The position numbers were made by a program, and so were the translations under genes. From NCBI GenBank assembly GCA_030429665.1, contig JAUIEZ010000010.1, forward strand, positions 1 through 63,048: a stretch of 63,048 nt of DNA. Direction: 5' to 3'. Source of the DNA: Gammaproteobacteria bacterium. Its GTDB lineage: Bacteria > Pseudomonadota > Gammaproteobacteria > Arenicellales > CAJQKF01. Shown piece by piece: positions 44,972 to 53,942 of the stretch (the first letter of the stretch is position 1; each line of letters begins with the position of its first letter). The notes under the pieces were generated by a model. The model was given only the letters and a program-made list of their open reading frames with translations. It made no database searches and was not told where the DNA came from.

Positions 44972-46159
44972 TCAACGGGGCGGGGCGACTTCGCCCGCCA
45001 CCAGTGCACGGGTATGCCGGGCGACGACGAGTTCCTCGTTGGTGGGGACGGCCGCGATGGCGATGCGAGAACCGCGCGCGTCGAGTCGACCGGTTCCGCC
45101 GTCGTTGCTCGCGTGGTCGAGAACCGCCCCCAGCCAGTCCAACTCGTCGACGACCCGCGATCGTATCTCGGCCGAGCGTGCGCCGATGCCCCCGGTAAAC
45201 ACCAGCGCGTCCGCGCCGCCGAGCGCCGCGGTCAACGAACCGCATTCTCGCACGATGCGGTAGACGAACAGGTCGACGGCGAAGTGCGCGCGAGGCGCGT
45301 CACTGGCGAGCAAGGCGCGCATGTCGCGACTGACGCCCGATATGCCGGACAGGCCGCTGTCGTTGTAGAGCATGCGTTCGACACGGTCGGCGTCGCCGCC
45401 GTGATCGCGGATCAACTGCAGCACCAGTCCCGGGTCGAGCGCGCCGCAACGTGTGCCCATGATCAGACCGTCGAGGGTCGAGTATCCGAACGTCGTGGCC
45501 ACGCTGCGGTAGTCGCGCAGGGCGCACAGGCTCGCGCCGTTCCCGAGGTGGGCCACGATCACCCTGCCCGGCGCGAGTTCGCGGCCCAGGATGTCGTCGA
45601 GTCGGGACGCGATGTATTCGTAAGACAGGCCATGAAAGCCGTAGCGAATGTATCCGCGCTCGGTCAACTCCGCCGGCAGCCCGTACGTGCGGACGATTTC
45701 GCTCTGCGTGGCGTGAAACGCCGTATCGAAACAGGCTACCTGGGGCAGAGACGGTTCAAGCCGGCGCAGCACGTGGATCGCGTTGAGGTTGTGCGGCAGG
45801 TGAAGGGGAGCCAGCAGCACGAGTTCGTCCATGCGGGCCAGCGCGTCCTCGTCGACGCGCAGCGGCCGAGTAAAGGCGGTGCCGCCGTGCACGACGCGGT
45901 GCCCCGCGCCCGCCAGCCGCTCCGTCAGCTCCCGTTCGTGGAGCCAGTCGAGCAGCGCGGAAAGGGCTTCGAGCTGAAAATCGTCCCCGCCGAGGGTCGT
46001 GCGCCGTGACTCGCGCCCGTTTTCCTCGATGACGATATACGATCCATTGGCGCCCTGTTCGGCCGCGCCGCGAATGCGGCAGTCGAGGTCGGACAGCGTG
46101 AACAGCGCGAACTTCAGGCTCGATGAGCCGGCGTTGAGTACGAGCAGAAGATCTGACAC
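44972..46159 (-). CDS. ackA: acetate kinase
   Basis: AckA interconverts acetate plus ATP and acetyl phosphate. The 395-residue protein shows LLLVLNAGSSSLKFALF at the N-terminus, GHRVVHGGTAFTRPLRV, CFDTAFHATQ, RYGFHGLSYEYI, VIVAHLGNGASLCALRDYRS and VFTGGIGARSAEIRSRV, the standard ASKHA-kinase series. No phosphotransacetylase gene is in the window. It is convergent with the phosphorylase gene and the last gene of a minus-strand run behind the hydroxyacid dehydrogenase (84-bp gap). Confidence 0.95.
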   Translation of the reverse strand: MSDLLLVLNAGSSSLKFALFTLSDLDCRIRGAAEQGANGSYIVIEENGRESRRTTLGGDDFQLEALSALLDWLHERELTERLAGAGHRVVHGGTAFTRPLRVDEDALARMDELVLLAPLHLPHNLNAIHVLRRLEPSLPQVACFDTAFHATQSEIVRTYGLPAELTERGYIRYGFHGLSYEYIASRLDDILGRELAPGRVIVAHLGNGASLCALRDYRSVATTFGYSTLDGLIMGTRCGALDPGLVLQLIRDHGGDADRVERMLYNDSGLSGISGVSRDMRALLASDAPRAHFAVDLFVYRIVRECGSLTAALGGADALVFTGGIGARSAEIRSRVVDELDWLGAVLDHASNDGGTGRLDARGSRIAIAAVPTNEELVVARHTRALVAGEVAPPR

Positions 46160-46243
46160 GGGATTACGCGAAAAACTCTCTATGTGGGCGCGGCGGGTTC
46201 GCGGTGTGGGATACCACGCTACCGCACGGCCCGCCGGGTTGGC

Positions 46244-47218
46244 TTAGGCGACGCGGTCGCCGGGTTCGTCGCCGGCGAAAAAGGTGTCCAGGTTGTCGAG
46301 CGCGCGAAAACCCATGGCATCGCGAGTCTCGAAGGTGGCGCTGCCGATATGCGGCAGCATGAAGATGTTCTCGTGCTCGGCAAAGCGGGGATTGCCGCCC
46401 GGTTCGACCGCAAAGCAGTCGAGCCCGGCGGCGGCCACCTTGCCCGATTCGATTGCATCGAGCAGGGCATCCTCGTCGACCAGCGCGCCGCGGGCCGTAT
46501 TTACGAATACACAGCCGTCGGGCAGGCAGGCAAACGCCTCGGCATTCATGATGCCTCGGGTCGCCGGGGTCGCGGGACAGTGCATCGAAAGAAACTCGGA
46601 TACGCGAAGCAACGAATCGAGGGACTCGTGGTACGTCGCTCCGGCCTCCAGGTCCGCGGACAGACGGCTGCGGTTGTGGTAGTGCACTTCCATGCCGAAG
46701 CCGCGCGCCCGTTGGGCCATCACGCGCCCGACCTTGCCCATGCCGACGATGCCCAGGCGCTTGCCGGTGACCTGGCGCCCTACCATGAACGACGGACTCC
46801 ACGACGTCCAGCGGCCGTCTCGAACCAGTCGATCGCCCTCGGCAGCGCGTCGCGCCGCGCCGAGCAGCAGAAGCATGGCGATCTCGGCGGTGGCGTCGGA
46901 CAGGACGTCGGGGGTATTGGTCACCACGATGCCTCGAGCCTTCAGCGCGTCAAGATCGCAGTGATCGACGCCGACCGAGTGGTTTGCGATGATCTTCAGC
47001 CTAGGGTCGAGCCGCGCGACGACGTCGGCGGTGAACTGCTCGGAGTGACACGGCAGCATGGCGTCGACGCGCGCGCTCATGGCGACGATCTCGTCCGCGT
47101 TGTGCAAACGGTCTTCGGGATTGAGGATCACCTCGTAGTCGCGCGCCGCGCGTCGTTCCGTGTTAGCGGACAGCTTACGCGTAACCCACAGCACCGGACG
47201 CGTCTTCGTGTCGCTCAT
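46244..47218 (-). CDS. D-2-hydroxyacid dehydrogenase, glyoxylate/hydroxypyruvate reductase-like
   Basis: This 324-residue NAD(P)-dependent enzyme would reduce glyoxylate or hydroxypyruvate, or oxidise D-glycerate. The substrate domain has IIANHSVGVDHCDLDALKAR and VTNTPDVLSDATAEIAMLLL. The Rossmann domain reads RLGIVGMGKVGRVMAQRARG. The catalytic triad is visible as Arg in FVNTARGALVDE, Glu in FAVEPGGNP and His in LPHIGSAT. The motif set is closest to the GyaR/GhrB branch. Neighbouring pathways could supply substrates: glyoxylate from the ureidoglycolate-lyase-like enzyme or D-glycerate from glucosylglycerate phosphorolysis. Both links are inference. Confidence 0.88.
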   Translation of the reverse strand: MSDTKTRPVLWVTRKLSANTERRAARDYEVILNPEDRLHNADEIVAMSARVDAMLPCHSEQFTADVVARLDPRLKIIANHSVGVDHCDLDALKARGIVVTNTPDVLSDATAEIAMLLLLGAARRAAEGDRLVRDGRWTSWSPSFMVGRQVTGKRLGIVGMGKVGRVMAQRARGFGMEVHYHNRSRLSADLEAGATYHESLDSLLRVSEFLSMHCPATPATRGIMNAEAFACLPDGCVFVNTARGALVDEDALLDAIESGKVAAAGLDCFAVEPGGNPRFAEHENIFMLPHIGSATFETRDAMGFRALDNLDTFFAGDEPGDRVA

Positions 47219-47248
47219 CGATGAATTATTCCAGGTGGTCTTCGGTTT

Positions 47249-47449
47249 TCAATCGCGTCGGCGAATGCACTCGTCCCAGAAGTCGTACAGCACCATCGCC
47301 AACACCGCGATCACGATAATAGCGAACGGCAGTCCGCCCCAGAAACCGGCAAATCCGGATGAAATGCTGAGGGACAGCCCGATGACGAACGTCATCAGCG
47401 CCGCGATGCCGAGGACGGCGGTAACGATGCGCGTGATGTAAGAAACCAT
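47249..47449 (-). CDS. small two-helix membrane protein
   Basis: This 66-residue protein has two predicted membrane helices, IVTAVLGIAALMTFVIGLSL and WGGLPFAIIVIAVLAMVLYD, and a short charged tail DFWDECIRRRD. I do not recognise the family. It sits between the amidase (25-bp gap) and the hydroxyacid dehydrogenase (30-bp gap) on the same strand, so it is probably part of that operon. A role as a small transporter or envelope accessory is possible but unsupported. Confidence 0.6.
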   Translation of the reverse strand: MVSYITRIVTAVLGIAALMTFVIGLSLSISSGFAGFWGGLPFAIIVIAVLAMVLYDFWDECIRRRD

Positions 47450-47474
47450 GATCGTATTCCTCAGGTGCCGGGGC

Positions 47475-48815
47475 TTATTCGCGCAAGTGGTTCAACAACC
47501 AGCGCGCGGTGCGCAAAAGGCGGTGGTCGGCACCCGGTGCGCCGACCAGCTGTACGCCAATGGGCAGGTCTGATTCGCCGGCCAGCAATGGTAGCGAAAT
47601 GCAGGGCAGACCACAAAGCGTCCATATCACGCAGCACACCGGGTCGCCGGTGCCGGCTTCGACGGGCGGCGCCTCGCCCAGTGCCGACGGCGTGACGATG
47701 GCGTCGTAGTCGTGGAAGAATTGCCCGAACCACTCGATCGCGGCACTGCGTACGTCGAGGGCCTCGCGATACTCCGCCTCGCTTCTCCGTGCAGCGGCGT
47801 CGAGTCCTTGGCGCGTCGTCGCGCCGAGCTCGTCGGCGTGGTGTTCGCGCTCGTCGGCCAAGCAACGGTAAATTTCGTATTCGTAGATGACCTTGTGGCA
47901 TTCGATCAGCGCGGCGAACGATTGCGGCGAGGATATGCGCTCGGCATGCTCGCCGAGCGCGTCGAGCAGTTCGTCCGAGCCGTCGACGGCAGCCGTCGAG
48001 TAGCGCGACGCGTAGGGCATGTCGATCCACACGAAGTCGGGCTCCACGGGCGGTTCGGCAAGCCAGCCTTCCAGCATTCGCGGTCGCGGCGCCAGGTAGC
48101 TCTGGGGGTCGGCCGCATCGTAGCCGCCGAGTACGTCGGCGAGCAGCGCGACGTCTCCGAGGTCGTTTCCGAATACGCCGACCTGGTCCAGGGTCGGCGA
48201 CGTTTCGAACACGCCGCGCCGGGATACGATCCCGCTGCTCGGCTTGAATCCGTAAATACCGCAGTATGACGCCGGCCGGATCACCGATCCGCCCGTCTGG
48301 CTGCCGATCGACAGCGGTACGTGACCGGCTGCCACCGCCGCGGCCGAGCCGCTGGAAGAACCGCCGGGTGTGCGTGAGAGATCGTGCGGATTGCGCGTTG
48401 CCGCCGGCTCCATCCACGCCAGCTCGGTGCATACGGTCTTGCCCATGACCAGCGCGCCGGCTTCGCGTAGCCGTTCCACCACCGCCGCGTTCGTTTCGGG
48501 TCGGCGGCCGCGGTAGATGCTGCTGCCGCGTTCGGTCGGCATGTCGGCGGTGTCGATGTTGTCCTTCACGCCGACGGGAATCCCGTGCAGCTGTCCGGTC
48601 GGCCGGCCGCGGCGGCGCAATTCGTCGAGCGCGTTCGCCCCGGCTCGCACCGCGTCTCGGTCCAGGTAGGCCCATGCCGCGATTTCGTCCTCGGTGGAGT
48701 CGATGCGCTCGATACACGCGCCAGCGAGTTTCGCGGATGAGAGTGTGCCGCCGACAATTCGTTCCACGGACTCACGAACGCTCGGCGCGCCGGACGATTC
48801 CACATTCTCTGTCAT
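47475..48815 (-). CDS. amidase, amidase-signature family
   Basis: This 446-residue hydrolase has the complete Ser-cisSer-Lys triad: Lys84 in GIPVGVKDNIDTA, Ser153 in RTPGGSSSGSAAAV and nucleophile Ser177 in IGSQTGGSVIRPASYCG. The family hydrolyses amides, including ureides, and can be hard to assign; GatA is excluded by length and sequence. The C-terminal part contains CGLPCISLPLLAGESDLPIG, usual for AS enzymes. Its start lies three bases after the dctM stop, so it is co-transcribed with the TRAP transporter and probably acts on the imported compound or its product. Confidence 0.88.
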   Translation of the reverse strand: MTENVESSGAPSVRESVERIVGGTLSSAKLAGACIERIDSTEDEIAAWAYLDRDAVRAGANALDELRRRGRPTGQLHGIPVGVKDNIDTADMPTERGSSIYRGRRPETNAAVVERLREAGALVMGKTVCTELAWMEPAATRNPHDLSRTPGGSSSGSAAAVAAGHVPLSIGSQTGGSVIRPASYCGIYGFKPSSGIVSRRGVFETSPTLDQVGVFGNDLGDVALLADVLGGYDAADPQSYLAPRPRMLEGWLAEPPVEPDFVWIDMPYASRYSTAAVDGSDELLDALGEHAERISSPQSFAALIECHKVIYEYEIYRCLADEREHHADELGATTRQGLDAAARRSEAEYREALDVRSAAIEWFGQFFHDYDAIVTPSALGEAPPVEAGTGDPVCCVIWTLCGLPCISLPLLAGESDLPIGVQLVGAPGADHRLLRTARWLLNHLRE

Positions 48816-48818
48816 CGT

Positions 48819-50186
48819 CTATGGAACGTAAGGCCCGAACAACTGGTCCGGCAGCCACAGCGCGATGCCGGGGAAAAGGTACATCAGGACCATGCAGAAA
48901 ATGACGATGCCGAGGTAGGGAATGATGCCCTTGAAGATCTGCACCAGTTCGATCTGCTTGCGCAGCACGCCCTTGAGGTAGTAGGCAGACATGGCCATGG
49001 GCGGTGTGAGGAACGAGGTCTGCAGGTTGAGCGCGACCAGCATGGCGAAGAAATACGGGTTAACGCCGAACGTGTCGAGCATGGGCAGGAAGATCGGCAC
49101 GAAGATGATGAGGATTTCCGACCATTCCAGCGGCCAGCCGAGCAGGAAGATGATCAACTGTGCCAGGAGCAGGAACTGCCAGGGCTCCAGGTTCAGCGCC
49201 AGCACCCAGTGTTCGATGATGTCGTGACCGCCCAGGTAGGAGAACACCGAGGCGAAGGTCCAGGAACCGACGAACATCCAGCACACCATGGCGGTCGCCT
49301 TGGCGGTGAGAAATACCGATTCCTTGACTTTCTGCCAGGTCAGGGACCGGTAAAGTATCGCCAGCACCAGTCCGCCGAGGGCGCCCATGGCCGCCGCCTC
49401 GGCTGGCGTTGCCAGTCCGCCGAGAATCGAGCCCAGGACCAGCATGATCAACACGGTGAGGGGCACGAACGAGGTCAACAGGGCGATATAGATGTCCGAG
49501 TTCTTGTACTCCCGATCCTGCGGCGGCTTGGGAGCGATGCTCGGATTGATCCATACCCGGACGATGACGTAGACGATGTACAACCCCGCCAGGATCAGGC
49601 CCGGAAACATTGCTGCCGCGTAGAGCCGCAGCGGCGACAGCTCGGCGATTGCGGCGTAGACGATGAGCATGATCGACGGCGGAATCAAGATGCCAAGGGT
49701 GCCGCCCGCGCAGATGACGCCAGCGCTGAAATCCTTCCGGTAATTGGCTCTAGCCATGGCCGGAAACGCGAGCAGTCCCATGAGCGTGACCACCGCGCCG
49801 ACGATGCCGCTTGCCGTGGAGAACACGGCGCACGTGATCAGCGCCGCGATCGCCATGGAACCGGGCAGGTTGCGCGCGGCGAGTTGTAACGAACTGAATA
49901 GGCGATTGACGATGTTCGCACGCTCCACGACATACCCCATGAACAGGAACAGGGGTATCGCGACCAGCGTGTCGTTCTCCATCACCGAGTAGGTGTTCTG
50001 ATTGAGGAGATAGAAGATCCGGTTGTTGAAGGCGTCGGCGATCGTGGCGATCGAACCCGCCTCGAAGTATGCGTAGTATCCGAATCCCACGCCCATGGCG
50101 AGCAGCGTGAAGGCGATCGGGAATCCCAGCATCACCAGCACGATGAACAACGACAGCATGAGGATGGCGACTTCCGGGTTCGTCAC
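48819..50186 (-). CDS. dctM: TRAP transporter large permease, DctM type
   Basis: This 455-residue inner-membrane protein has about 12 hydrophobic segments. It contains typical DctM stretches MLGFPIAFTLLAMGVGFGYY, TLVAIPLFLFMGYVVERANI, GGTLGILIPPSIMLIVYAAI and TSFLTPPMAMSAYYLKGVL. It is the main translocation subunit of a TRAP system driven by the sodium gradient. It lies between dctQ (63-bp gap) and the amidase gene (3-bp gap). Confidence 0.94.
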   Translation of the reverse strand: MTNPEVAILMLSLFIVLVMLGFPIAFTLLAMGVGFGYYAYFEAGSIATIADAFNNRIFYLLNQNTYSVMENDTLVAIPLFLFMGYVVERANIVNRLFSSLQLAARNLPGSMAIAALITCAVFSTASGIVGAVVTLMGLLAFPAMARANYRKDFSAGVICAGGTLGILIPPSIMLIVYAAIAELSPLRLYAAAMFPGLILAGLYIVYVIVRVWINPSIAPKPPQDREYKNSDIYIALLTSFVPLTVLIMLVLGSILGGLATPAEAAAMGALGGLVLAILYRSLTWQKVKESVFLTAKATAMVCWMFVGSWTFASVFSYLGGHDIIEHWVLALNLEPWQFLLLAQLIIFLLGWPLEWSEILIIFVPIFLPMLDTFGVNPYFFAMLVALNLQTSFLTPPMAMSAYYLKGVLRKQIELVQIFKGIIPYLGIVIFCMVLMYLFPGIALWLPDQLFGPYVP

Positions 50187-50249
50187 GGTCGTGGTACCAG
50201 TCGATTGATCATTTTCGTGTGAGTCTGTACGGCGAATACCGGCGTCGGC

Positions 50250-50828
50250 TTATTCGACGCCGGTTCCGGTGCCCCCGCCCTCCAGCAGGCTCTGCTCCGT
50301 CTCGCGCACGTCCTTGAGGCGTTCCATCCAACGACCCTCGCGAATGGCCTTCCAGCAGCGCATGCATTCGGAGATGCCCTGCAGGATGAGCAGTCCGCCC
50401 GCGAGGGGAATGAGGGTCTTGAAAAAGTAGATCTGGATGCGCGCCGGGCTGTTCCAGCTGACTTCCTTGTAGCGCCACGAGTCCGCGGCAATCTCCGCGC
50501 CGAACCAGAAAAGCGCCAGCATGCCGGGAAAGAAGAAGACGAGGTACAGGATAAAGTCGATGGTCGCCTGCACCCGTACCGGGAAGAATCGATAGAGTAT
50601 ATCGCCGCGCACATGCGTGTCCTGGGCAAGCGCATAGGCGCCGGACATGAGAAACAGCGCGCCGTACATCTGCACCATCATGTCGAACGCCCATACCGTG
50701 GGCGCGTTGAACACGTAGCGTACGACGACCTCGTAGGAGACGGAGAAGGTCAGGATAAGGATGCACCAGCCGAACGCACGCCCGGTCCAGACGCTCAGGC
50801 TCTCGATGGCATAGATCAGCTTCTTCAC
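50250..50828 (-). CDS. dctQ: TRAP transporter small permease, DctQ type
   Basis: This 192-residue subunit has four hydrophobic segments and the DctQ core VVVRYVFNAPTVWAFDMMVQ, followed by YALAQDTHVRGDILYRFFPV. The GTG at 50826-50828 (reading MKKLIYAIESLSVW) is preferred over an upstream ATG at 50867, since family members start there and the longer frame would overlap the hairpin at 50863-50893. The C-terminal tail of about 30 residues is charged and cytoplasmic. Confidence 0.85.
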   Translation of the reverse strand: MKKLIYAIESLSVWTGRAFGWCILILTFSVSYEVVVRYVFNAPTVWAFDMMVQMYGALFLMSGAYALAQDTHVRGDILYRFFPVRVQATIDFILYLVFFFPGMLALFWFGAEIAADSWRYKEVSWNSPARIQIYFFKTLIPLAGGLLILQGISECMRCWKAIREGRWMERLKDVRETEQSLLEGGGTGTGVE

Positions 50829-50862
50829 CTGGCAATGCCCCGCAATTGCTGTTTCTTCAACG

Positions 50863-50893
50863 GGCACGGGGACCGCAAAACGGTCCCCGTGCC
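50863..50893. repeat. strong hairpin between dctP and dctQ
   Basis: Thirteen-base arms GGCACGGGGACCG and CGGTCCCCGTGCC are perfectly complementary around loop CAAAA. It lies between dctP (upstream on the minus strand) and dctQ. No T-run follows on the minus strand, so it is more likely a transcript-stabilising or partial-termination structure that raises dctP over dctQM. Confidence 0.75.
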
Positions 50894-50924
50894 TGGTCTA
50901 CACAACGTCCGGAAAATGTCCGAC

Positions 50925-52025
50925 TCAACCGTAGTAGTGCTTGTAAGCCAACTTGTAATCGGGTTGGTTCAGGTTGAGGTAGTTCATCACGGTTTTCGCG
51001 TAGGTCTTCTGCGAATCGATAACCTTGGCGAAGAACGAATCCTCGGCGGAGATGCGGTCGATGACCTTGTCCCAGGCAGCGAGCTGATCGGCCATGACGC
51101 CGTCCGGTGTGCGGTACACGTTGACGCCCTGTTCGGTTTGCAGCTTGACCAGGTCTTCCGAGTATCGTTTCGTGTTGTGCCAGTAGAAGTTAGAGTTCTC
51201 CGCCTCGGACGCGTACCGCAGAATCGCCTTGAGTTCGTCGGACAGGCTGTTGTACTTGTCCTTGTTGAAGGTAATCTCGAAGAACTCCTGGGACTGGTGA
51301 AAGCTCGCCAGGTGATAATGCTTGGACACGTCCTGCATACCGAAATCACGGTCCGACGTCGGGTTGTTGAACTCCGCCGCGTCGATCAATCCGGACTTCA
51401 TGGCGGGTTGAATCTCCCCACCCGGCAGTTGCACCACCGACATGCCCATCTCCAGCAGCACGTCCGCCGCCAGACCCACGGTGCGGTACTTCAGACCCTT
51501 CATCTGCGAAGCGTCTGTGATCTCCTCCTTGAACCAGCCGAGAGGCTGGGCCGGCATCGGGCTGTTGAAAAAACTCACGAGGTTCAGGCCCAGGTTTTCC
51601 ATCAGTTCGTTGAACAGTTCCATGCCGCCGCCGTAGTGAACCCAGCCGAGCACTTCCTGGCTTGACCAGCCGAAGCACGGTCCGGTGCCGAACAGTGACG
51701 CGACCGGCGACTTGGAGTACCAATAGGCCGGTACATAGTGGGCGGCGTCCAGCACGCCGCGATGGACGGCATCCTGCATCTGGCTCGTCTTGACCACCGA
51801 GTCGACCGGCAGCAATTCGATCTGCATCGCTCCGCCCGCCATGGCATTGACGCGGTCGACGTAGGACTGGGCGTTCTCGAGGAAGATGCCGCCACCCCAT
51901 GCCGCTTGCATTTTCAGCGTCACGGTTTGTGCGGTGGCTATTGCCGGGGCCGCCAGGCCGCCGGCGGCAGTGGCTGCTACGGCCGAGCCCTTGAGAAACT
52001 TGCGTCGGGATTTATCTGTTTTCAT
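50925..52025 (-). CDS. dctP: TRAP transporter substrate-binding protein, DctP type (TakP-like)
   Basis: This 366-residue periplasmic receptor has a twin-arginine signal (SRRKFLKGSA, Arg7-Arg8) with likely cleavage after residue 32, followed by QTVTLKMQAAWGGGIFLEN. The two ligand-contact regions are GLKYRTVGLAADVLLEMG (carboxylate-binding Arg) and IDAAEFNNPTSDRDFGM. The layout resembles TakP-type receptors for 2-oxo acids and other small carboxylates. The ATG has GGAGCGAGAG before it. It is the first gene of dctP-dctQ-dctM-amidase. The ligand is unknown; a carboxylate fits the motif. Confidence 0.92.
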   Translation of the reverse strand: MKTDKSRRKFLKGSAVAATAAGGLAAPAIATAQTVTLKMQAAWGGGIFLENAQSYVDRVNAMAGGAMQIELLPVDSVVKTSQMQDAVHRGVLDAAHYVPAYWYSKSPVASLFGTGPCFGWSSQEVLGWVHYGGGMELFNELMENLGLNLVSFFNSPMPAQPLGWFKEEITDASQMKGLKYRTVGLAADVLLEMGMSVVQLPGGEIQPAMKSGLIDAAEFNNPTSDRDFGMQDVSKHYHLASFHQSQEFFEITFNKDKYNSLSDELKAILRYASEAENSNFYWHNTKRYSEDLVKLQTEQGVNVYRTPDGVMADQLAAWDKVIDRISAEDSFFAKVIDSQKTYAKTVMNYLNLNQPDYKLAYKHYYG

Positions 52026-52622
52026 CTCTCGCTCCTAGTGATAGTTATATGGGCCGGAAACGGCCGGTTAGAGTACTCCACATTCTCGCGCAACGGCAAC
52101 AAAGGTCCCGCCCGGGATGAGCCGGTCGAAATATCGGAAATTAAGGCGCGCCACGGATCGTAAGGCTCGACCATCGCCCGGTATCCCTGTCTTTTTTGAC
52201 GCGTTTTAACCGACCGCGGCGCGGGCGACGGCCGATGCCTGAACGAAGCGCGATTCGTGCGTAAATTGTGCCGGCGTGCGAATCGGCGGCCGGCCCCGGG
52301 ATCGGTCGCCGCAGGCTGGTGATTGTCGGAAATCGTTTGTAAGTGCGCGGGTTTTTACGGTTAGATCGACCGCGTCCCAAGTCGTGCCGTCTTGCGTCAT
52401 GCCCGCCGGCGCAGGGATGCGTCCTCGCGGTCTTGTCGGGGGGAAGAAAGCCTTTAAGTCGATTGCGTCGCGCCTCGGGCCGCCCGAATCGCGGCTTTCT
52501 CGAAATCGGAATCGCGTGCCCGATTGCTGCCCTGCAATATCGTGACGTTAATCGCTTTTCGCGATTTTTTATTTCACCATGCGGAAATGCTTGGCAACGG
52601 TTCGGGCGTCGCGAAGTTTTTC
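52026..52622. other. 597-bp region between dctP and the lyase gene, no supported gene
   Basis: The region upstream of dctP should carry its promoter. Short frames exist (for example 52276-52545), but their products are Arg/Pro-rich with no family match. A GGCCG/CGGCC inverted pair near 52058-52071 could be an operator or hairpin. No insertion-sequence ends, tRNA or terminator stem with a T-run were seen. Confidence 0.5.
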
Positions 52623-53279
52623 TCAACCCTCCAGATCGGCTTGCAGCAGGCACCCGAACTCGCGCGGGAAATCCACCGAGACGCGCGCATGCACCGCGCC
52701 TTGCCGGTCGAAGAACCGCTGGCGGGTGCCCAGCGTGAACACGCCCTCGTGCCAGATGTCCGGATGGATATACAGGCCGCGGCTTCCGTCGAATCGAAGA
52801 CACACGAAGTCGGCGGGTGTCACGTCGTCGCCGGGCCGGGCCACGGGTACGACGAAGGGAACAGGCTCCAGCGGAAAGAACAACTGGCCGCCGTCGGGGT
52901 GATAATTCGCGTGCCACAACAGGATTTTTCCCGGCCGAGTGGGCGGGCCCTCGATGGCGTCGGCGGGTTCGCGTCCGTATCCCAGGATGTAATGGCCGCC
53001 CACCGCCTCGTTGCGACCGTAGAGAATGTCGCCGCGCCACTCGCTGTGAAAGACACCCTCGGTGGTGCCACCCTCGTCGCCCGAGTCGGGATCGACCGGT
53101 CGGGCGCCCCGGGCGGGCCATCGCACGATCTCTATTTCGACCTCGTCCGGGTCGTCGACCAGTCGTCCGTAAGGCGCGACGGATTCCTCGGTGGCGTCGA
53201 CGACAGCCATGTTTACGCAGGGCAACCCGCGCCCGATGGACGGATTGAGGTAGTCGGGAGCGGTGGCAATCTCTTGCAT
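52623..53279 (-). CDS. ureidoglycolate lyase-like cupin protein
   Basis: The 218-residue protein resembles the ureidoglycolate lyase family, which splits ureidoglycolate into urea and glyoxylate. The N-terminus MQEIATAPDYLNPSIGRGLP is followed by EESVAPYGRLVDDPDEVEIE, the usual SFAPFG-like opening. A cupin core follows with LLWHANYHPDGGQLFFPLEP, FVCLRFDGSRGLYIHPDIWH and FDRQGAVHARVSVDFPRE. Several conserved His and acidic residues fit the family. The start is ATG 53277-53279; a longer frame to 53348 has no family match. Similar cupin proteins of unknown substrate exist, so the reaction is moderately secure only. Confidence 0.6.
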   Translation of the reverse strand: MQEIATAPDYLNPSIGRGLPCVNMAVVDATEESVAPYGRLVDDPDEVEIEIVRWPARGARPVDPDSGDEGGTTEGVFHSEWRGDILYGRNEAVGGHYILGYGREPADAIEGPPTRPGKILLWHANYHPDGGQLFFPLEPVPFVVPVARPGDDVTPADFVCLRFDGSRGLYIHPDIWHEGVFTLGTRQRFFDRQGAVHARVSVDFPREFGCLLQADLEG

Positions 53280-53465
53280 GAGTCGATTCCAGGTTCGGGG
53301 CCGGCGCGGAGCCGACTGAAACATTCGAATGCATGAACGATTCTTCAACCATGCATGATGAAGTTTCGTTTGTGGTCGCGGAAACTCGTTTCTATATTAT
53401 GCCCAACCGCAAGGCGCGGTCTATTTAAACACGGCGCGAGCCGACAACCGTGATCGGAGTAGAAA

Positions 53466-53693
53466 ATGTCCTCCCTGTATGTGTTGTATGACAACCCGGA
53501 ACTGAACCTGCGTGCGCGCCGAGCGACCCCGCTGGTCCAGCTAATCAAGCGCCTGGTTGCCGACGTGCGGGCGTGGAACAAGGCCCGCCTGACCCGGGGT
53601 CAACTGGATCGCATGCCGGACTACATCCTGCGTGATGTCGGCATCGAGCGCGCCGAAATCGATTCCGTCGCCCGGACCATGGCGCGACGCTGA
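53466..53693 (+). CDS. DUF1127 small protein (second copy)
   Basis: This 75-residue basic protein has the DUF1127 C-terminal half: TRGQLDRMPDYILRDVGIER followed by AEIDSVARTMARR. The N-terminal half MSSLYVLYDNPELNLRARRA is not shared with the copy at 10988-11218, so the two are diverged paralogues. The ATG has CGGAG upstream. It stands alone and is followed by a strong terminator, so it forms a single-gene transcript. Confidence 0.85.
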   Translation: MSSLYVLYDNPELNLRARRATPLVQLIKRLVADVRAWNKARLTRGQLDRMPDYILRDVGIERAEIDSVARTMARR

Positions 53694-53718
53694 TCGACCG
53701 GTACCGAACCAGGAAAAA

Positions 53719-53743
53719 GGCGCGGCTTGCCGCGCCTTTTTTT
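53719..53743 (+). terminator. Rho-independent terminator after the DUF1127 gene
   Basis: The GGCGCGG/CCGCGCC stem closes a CTTG tetraloop and is followed by seven T residues, starting 25 bp after the stop codon. Confidence 0.93.
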
Positions 53744-53942
53744 GTGCCCGGTTGCGTCCCGTCGTTGCGAGGCGACGCCTGGCTTGCGGATCGTACCTGG
53801 ATTCACGGCGACGCGACAACGCAACGAATGCCCGTCCCGGGCAAGCGGCGGCGTCGGGCGCCCGGGCTTTCCCAGCCGCCCGCGAAAGCCGAAAACGAAC
53901 AGGCCCGAGCGACTTTCTGGCGCCGCCGGGCCGTCCGGCGTC

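Noticed and set aside
52026-52622. Possible insertion-sequence or riboswitch remnant upstream of dctP
   Set aside because: No terminal inverted repeats, transposase fragments or conserved aptamer-like pairing could be found.
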